In this document: positions 58,501 to 64,000 of the stretch, piece after piece
How positions within the stretch are numbered: position 1 is the first letter of the stretch
How the letters are laid out: the number at the start of each line of letters is the position of its first letter
Position numbers and translations under genes: made by a program
Notes under the pieces: model-generated
What the model was told of the DNA's origin: nothing
The model's input: the letters and a program-made list of their open reading frames with translations, nothing else
The model's database searches: none
DNA from: Reticulascus tulasneorum
Taxonomy: Eukaryota > Ascomycota > Sordariomycetes > Glomerellales > Reticulascaceae
Direction of reading: 5' to 3'
DNA: 64,000 bases
Assembly: GCA_001557505.1 (NCBI GenBank)
Contig: LSAX01000003.1
Span: 2,914,001 to 2,978,000, forward strand

Positions 58501-61487
58501 TGAAGGAGGACATTCCTTGGTTTCTCGGAGACAATCTTCAAGAATACTTGGCGAAAGATCGTGATGAGTCAATGGATCTGGGCAAACCTCTTGTTCGGTA
58601 CGCACTTATTACCGAGAAAGAGGCCAGCAAAGTCAACTTCGTGTTGACGATGCACCATGCTCTTTATGATGGATGGTCCATGCCTTTGGTTGTGGAGCGT
58701 GTCAATAGCGCATTCGACGGCCAGAAGATGGAACGCCCAGCCGAATTCAAGGATTTTATCAAGTATCTGAAGGGAATGGATCGCGAGGCCGCCGACGCAT
58801 ACTGGCAGGAACAATTGCAGGGAGCCACGGGTCCCCAATTCCCACCTTTGCCATGGCCAGGTTATCAAACCCAAGCAGACTCGCTTCTCGAAGTCTACGT
58901 TCCACTGTCCGGCCGCCCCGCTTCGAATACGACTGTTGCCACCGTCATTAGGGGAGCTTGGGCATACGTCGCGGCACAGTATACTGCATCTACCGACGTC
59001 GTCTTTGGAGAAACCTTGACGGGTCGGAATGCTCCAATCAGTGGCGCTGAGGAGATTGAAGGACCAATGATCACGACAGTCCCACTTCGAATCCAAATCG
59101 AGGCCGAGGCTAGCGTGGCAGACTATCTACAGGGTATTCATGATCAGACTGTGCTACAGATACCATATGAGCACACGGGTCTACAGCACATCCGGCGGGT
59201 CAGTCCTGATGCCCTGGAAGCTTGCGAGCTGCGAGCTGGCCTTGTTCTTCATCCAAGTGCTGAGGATGACAAGGCAAGCGGGGCGGATCTACCTGCAAAC
59301 CGACTAGTGCCCGCTGGCGACGCGGAGGCTTCCCAGGAAGCCTTGAAGTTCAACACTTACGGTCTTATGCTTGTCTGTTCTTTGGATACCACCGGGTTCT
59401 TAGTAATGGCAAGCTTCGACTCGAAGACTGTCGAGAGGCCAATGATGGAGAGAGCCCTAGCTCAGTTCGCACAGGTGTCTCAGCAGCTTTGCGAAATGAC
59501 AGAGACACCGCTAGGAGATGTTCAGTATTTGACGTTAGATGACCAGGTGGACCTCTGGCGCTTGAGCACAGCAGATCCGCAGAGCGTTGGCGGGAACTAT
59601 CCGGGTACTGCAGCAGTGTGGATAGTTGATTCCAATGGCAGTGGGCGCTTGGTGCCTCCTGGCGCAGTAGGAGAACTGGTGGTTGTGAGTGCTGGAGACC
59701 TGCCTCTGCCTACGATCGACGAGCCCTCGTGGCTGGAGTCAGAAGATGGCCAGCCATTGCCCCCATCTGCGCCGAAGTTTTACAAGACCGGTCGGCTTGC
59801 GAAGCTCAGTGAAGAGGGCACTGTAATATACGCCAGCCTCACGAGTGATAAAGCGCTGCCACAGAATAAACGGCTACCTTCAGCGAAAAGAATATCGGCC
59901 ACATCTTCGAAGCAGAGACGATTACGAGAGCTCTGGAGTCATGTGTTACGACTACCTGATACTGACATCGGACTCAATGACAATTTCTTCCGACTCGGTG
60001 GCGATTCCATTTCTGCTATGAAACTGGTGTCCGAAGCACGACTCGGCGGCCTACGGTTGACTGTGACTCAGGTCTTCCAGAACCGGACGCTCTACGATAT
60101 GGCCAACATTCTACAAGATGCGGAACCAACTCAAACCCCCGAGTCACAGACCAAAGCAATTGCGCCGCTCGAGCTGTTGGACGTAGTGAATGCCGACAAC
60201 TTTGTCGCCGAATCTGTTCGTCCACAACTGGCTGACTCCACGTGGAAGATCGTCGATGTCTTCCCAACAAGACCACTACAAGAGATCGCCGTCAGGGGAA
60301 CCACTCAGCTACCAAGATACTCGGCGCGTTATGAAGCGATGTACTTTGAGGAGGATGTTAACCGTGACCGACTCTTCCAGAGCTGTCAGGAACTGGTGTC
60401 CCGCAACGAAATCTTGCGGACAGTCTTTGTTGAGCACGGTGGCGATTGCTTCAATGTCGTTCTTGAAGACCTGAAGACAACGATTGTCGAGTACGAGATC
60501 GATGGAGACGTTGAAAGCTTCACAAAGCAGCTCTGCAACCTCGACATTCAGACGAGGATGCCGCTTGGCTCGGCTTTCATCAAGTGGTTCTTCGTGCAAA
60601 GCAGCAGCGGAAAATCCGCCTTGATCTTCCGCATCTCCCATGCGCAGTATGACGAGATCTGCCTCCCACTCTGCCTGCGACAACTATCTGCGCTGCATGA
60701 AGGCAAACCTGTGCCGAGCGCACTGCCTTTCTCGTCCTTTGTAGGCCACGTCGTCAAGCAAAACATCCCACAGAGTATCGAGTATTGGCGGGAGATGCTC
60801 CAAGGCTCTTCGCTTTCTGTTTTGCGCCCAGAAACAGCTATAGATATTAGAGATCACTTCGCCATCCAGAAGACATTCGATATCTCGGCTCGCTCGAAGG
60901 ACGTGACTATCGCTACTCTGCCGACAGCTGCATGGGCTTTATGCCTGGCTCGTCGATTAGCTGTCAGGGATGTCACATTCGGCGAAGTAGTCAGCGGTCG
61001 AAACATTGATTTCCCCAATGCCGATGTCGTAATGGGCCCCTGTTGGCAGTATGTCCCAGTCCGAGTCAAGTTCGAGCCTGACTGGACAGTTCTCGACCTG
61101 CTCAACCTTGTGCAGAACCAGCACATCGCTAGCTCCGCCTTTGAAGGCATGGGTCTGAAGGAAATCGTCAAGAACTGCACAGACTGGCCATCCGCCACCG
61201 ACTGGTTCGACTCTGTGGTACATCAAGACGTCGAGCACGTGCAGAGTCTCGACTTCTCGTCCGCCAGCGGTCGCATGGAGACAATCTACCCGCACGCTGA
61301 GCCGCTGAGGGAATGGAAGATTCAGGCGTTCCCGGAGGGCGACAAGCTGACGCTAGAAATTGTCACCTTCCAGTCGTGGGGGGGATTTGCTAAGGACCTG
61401 CTTGAGGATTTGGGAGAGGCTTTGGAGTTCCTTGTTCAGCAGCCAGGAGCCGTGCTGTTTGCTTCGGACGCATCTGCCAGTTCTTAA
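55573..61487 (+). CDS. NPS6: NPS6/SidD extracellular siderophore synthetase (NRPS)
   Basis: Two exons, 55573-56049 and 56103-61487, give 1,953 aa. This nonribosomal peptide synthetase family joins N5-acyl-N5-hydroxyornithine units into fusarinine- or coprogen-type siderophores. Layout: short N-terminal region with SVPRNQLLLAWLLLLYRN, then A1 (about 195-790; FTSGSTGKPKGVV, AYGPSECTVGC, LYKTGDLVRYDPDG, GKTDRKRL), T1 with FFALGGDSLRAM (near 806), C1 with MHHALYDGWSMP (near 1009), a shrunken degenerate A2 (about 1326-1410; PGAVGELVVV and FYKTGRLAKLSEEG remain), T2 with FFRLGGDSISAM (near 1458) and C2 with SHAQYDE (near 1672) in place of HHxxxDG. This A-T-C-dA-T-C order is typical of NPS6. The 53-base intron (GTATGC donor, TAG acceptor) joins the conserved N-terminal piece to EVTVLEKQMIIK. 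The first ATG in the N-terminal exon is used; the true start could differ. Confidence 0.95.
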
Positions 61488-62259
61488 TCTTGTACTTTTA
61501 TGACATGATGACCGATTAGAGCGGGAAAGCAAGGCACACGGGGTGTACTCTGTACTCTCCAATTAATGGGTTGCTACCAGTAATACTAGTATAGATTCAA
61601 TCTCTCTCTTTTCCCCCCTTCCCCCTTTTCTACCCTTGCCCGTCGTTCAATGCCGCTTCTGATTGCCATTCTCATCGAAAGCTTGTTACACAACTGATTT
61701 CGAAGGCGCCGTATCTGGCAGCACTCAACTACACACGTGCTGGGTAGGTAAGTTGGCGATGTAGGGATGATTGTTACACAAACTTTCAATTTCTTGTACA
61801 GTACGGATACCGAAGTACCTCATGCGCAACAAGAACTCTCCACCGATCTGAAGTTGGGAGCCACGGAGGTAAGGCTTGCGAAAGCATTCTCCTCAAACCA
61901 CCATTCGGAATGGTTCTTGGCTGCTCTCAGACAGCACGTTGGCGGAAGCATCAATATGATCACAGAAATAGGGTGGCAGGGTGGCTTGCAGCTGGACCTA
62001 TCAAGTCTCCAGCTACTCACCGACTTCATGATTCACTTCTTCCACCCTATGCAGCCCAGACCTCTCCCGACCCTCATCCTAAAGCAGCGACAAACACCTT
62101 TGATGCCGATCAGACCAACAGATAAGCACTGATGCTGCTCCTACGTTCATCTCGCCATCACACACCATCAAGCACACCTTGGACGCACCACCAAACTCAC
62201 CCAACATCACCACAGCCTGATTTTCTCACGCCGCCTCAACGACATCACCCCTGCCCATC
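61488..62259. other. Intergenic between NPS6 and C2H2 gene
   Basis: 772 bases between two plus-strand genes. A pyrimidine-rich stretch lies at about 61600-61640. No gene is supported, and no full ATCWGATAA site was found. Confidence 0.55.
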
Positions 62260-63674
62260 ATGTCTGATAATGTAGACAATGTCGACTTCCTAGCCAACAT
62301 TGGCGTCGAGTACAACACCTACGACATGGGCTTTTGGGATCTACTTGATTCCATTGGTCCAGGCTTCGACGTTGCTGACGTAGGGTGGTCTGCTCCTGCA
62401 GATGCCGCCGCCTCGTGAGACTTTTTTTTTTACTAGTTGCTAACAAAAAGGGTGTCAGGTATGTAACTTGTCCACCTGCCTCAAACCTGTCTACGGTGCC
62501 CAGCCAGCAGCAGTAAGTCTCCGGTTCAATCACACATCACTAGATATGCAGCAAGCTCAAATAGCATAGGCCAATGCATATGCTCACTGGTGATCCCTTC
62601 ATCGAGCAAAATGGGGTTACCGAGTTAATCCAAACACAACCCCAAGGTCTCCAACTATTGGAGTCTGTTGTTATGGACTCATCAGCACAAGATCTGGAAC
62701 CGGGTGAAGATGCTGACGGCACGCTTCGATGCCGACAATGTGGCAAGTCTTTCGAGCGCTGGGGTGGGAAGCGTAATGAATACTTTCTCGAATATCACTC
62801 GAAGAAGAACAATCACACGAATTTCCCTTGCGATATTGTCAGTTGCGGCAAGCTATTTATAACCGTGGCTGAACGAGACGCCCACCAGCGTCGACCTCAC
62901 CACCCGAACCATGGGCAACTGGAGCAACCGCATCCTTTCGCTTGTGTGGAATGCGACAAGCAATTTAAAACCAGATCTCAGTTACAGCTGCATGGAAATG
63001 AAAGCCAGCACAGTCCATTTGCTTGTATCTGCGGCAAGAGGTTCGCGCGTCTAGATGTCCTGCATCGTCACCTAGATTCACTCGGGACTGCCCCCCCGAA
63101 ACACCCTTGCCCTTGGTGCAAAAACCATCGTGGAAAGAACGGGTTTCGGCGACGAGATCATTTACTACAACATATCAGAGGTTATCACAAGTTCGATGCC
63201 GAGGAGAAGATAGCAGATCTTCTGCCTTCCCGTCCCGGGAAGCATCGGTTGCCCCCGGTCTGTCCTCATCAGGGGTGCTCAGAACATCGTGATAAGAGTT
63301 TTAAGAGCCTTCATCCCGAGGAACAGGACAAATCCAAGCCGTTTGCAAAGCAATCAGATTACACCATACATATGAAGGAGGTCCATAACCATACTCCATT
63401 TCCCTGCAATGCTATGGGATGTGACAGGACTGGCGCAAAGGGTTATGTGAGGGAGAAGGATCTTATGAAGCATCGCAACGACAAGCACCCCGAAGAGGCG
63501 GTTCATGTACCGCAAACTCGAGATATGACGATTGAGTGCCGTTACCCCGAATGCAATCGAGAAATTCCCGCTTCGAGGATTGGGGAACATGTTGTCGAGA
63601 CACACGTAATAAGAGAAGAATTACTCGCATTTTTCAGAAAGAAATTTGAAACGGAGTGGCAAGTCAGCCAATGA
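62260..63674 (+). CDS. C2H2 zinc-finger protein
   Basis: Three exons, 62260-62414, 62459-62512 and 62570-63674, give 437 aa. The first 100 residues are acidic and hydrophobic (NVDNVDFLANIGVEYNTYD, FWDLLDSIGPGF), which may act as an activation region. About seven C2H2-type units follow: LRCRQCGKSFERWGGK, FPCDIVSCGKLF, FACVECDKQFKTRSQL, FACICGKRFARLDVLHRH, HPCPWCKNHRGKNGF, FPCNAMGCDRTG and IECRYPECNREI. Some have long, irregular linkers. The middle exon is only 54 bases; donor GTGAGA and acceptor CAG before it and donor GTAAGT after it keep the frame. The call of exons 1 and 2 is less sure than exon 3. It lies next to NPS6, so it is a candidate local regulator, but zinc-finger genes of this kind are common and nothing links it directly to iron. 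Confidence 0.75.
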
Positions 63675-64000
63675 ATTGGATGCGACCCACAGACGACGAG
63701 GATATTAGGACACGATGTTTCCGCGTCTTTCTTTTACCTGTTTGTCTTGCCACAGACACGCTTATGATTTCCTTTCCACAGATCACCTCAACGATTCTCG
63801 ATCGTTCATTGGGTTCTACCGCAACGGCGGGTTCGAAGATTGCAGAGGAACACATTCGTTTAGCTAGAGTATTGATTGGACCGTAGTTATATAATTTCAT
63901 AGCTGATTCGTGGTTTCCATGCCTTGCTAGCTTAAGTGGGTAGTCAGACAGTTTGTTCTTTCCACATGTTGGCCAACTTGCTAAGCTCATCATATGCATT
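63675..64000. other. Right edge of window, no gene seen
   Basis: 326 bases after the zinc-finger stop codon, with short open frames lacking recognisable content. Confidence 0.55.

Noticed and set aside
61767..62132. Plus-strand frame of about 120 residues between NPS6 and the zinc-finger gene
   Set aside because: No conserved content and no splice link to either neighbour; probably leader sequence of the zinc-finger gene.
1..64000. Transposons, CRISPR arrays, rRNA and viral genes
   Set aside because: No reverse transcriptase, transposase or capsid-like translation, no terminal repeats, no regularly spaced repeats and no rRNA core sequences were seen.

Overview
This window is nuclear DNA of a filamentous ascomycete (Pezizomycotina). 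Genes are broken by short introns (mostly 45 to 110 bp, GT...AG, often GTAAGT or GTGAGT donors), intergenic spaces run 0.3 to 3 kb with microsatellites and homopolymers, and the gene set is typical of filamentous fungi: plasma-membrane H+-ATPase, an HbrB/TORC2 subunit, a DUF3425 bZIP factor and an NPS6/SidD siderophore synthetase. The protein sequences look most like Sordariomycetes, possibly Hypocreales; I cannot name the species. I see no transposon, CRISPR array, rRNA gene or convincing tRNA gene. Exon joins were worked out by hand from splice signals and reading frame, and every multi-exon model below keeps an open frame.

The left part (1-35,000) is mostly housekeeping: a 3.1 kb leader/promoter region and PMA1 (3115-6583), a small ABM-domain protein, a DCAF4-like WD40 protein, a bZIP/DUF3425 transcription factor, kinetochore SPC25, a secreted or membrane-anchored GMC oxidoreductase, an unrecognised 260-aa protein, a polyglutamine-rich LIM-domain-binding (PtaB/LDB) regulator, HbrB (TORC2), GON7 (KEOPS), VPS39 (HOPS) and an SPX-domain phosphate transporter.

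The right part (about 35,650-61,500, perhaps to 63,674) is an extracellular hydroxamate siderophore locus. It holds a full-length ABCB exporter, an FAD/NAD(P)-dependent oxidoreductase, a siderophore-iron MFS transporter, a SidF-type acyltransferase (C-terminal PKL), a SAM methyltransferase, a SidI-type acyl-CoA ligase (C-terminal SKL) and a 1,953-aa NPS6/SidD synthetase with layout A-T-C-(degenerate A)-T-C. A C2H2 zinc-finger gene follows. In the expected pathway SidI makes mevalonyl-CoA, SidF transfers anhydromevalonyl to N5-hydroxyornithine in peroxisomes, NPS6 joins the units in the cytosol, and the two transporters handle traffic.

All six copies of the iron-regulatory GATA consensus ATCWGATAA (SreA/Sre1 type) that I could find by eye in 64 kb lie in the three intergenic regions of this locus. 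Three of them share the longer core TTATCAGATCCG. The methyltransferase and the oxidoreductase are the members without an assigned siderophore role and are the best candidates for new tailoring chemistry.
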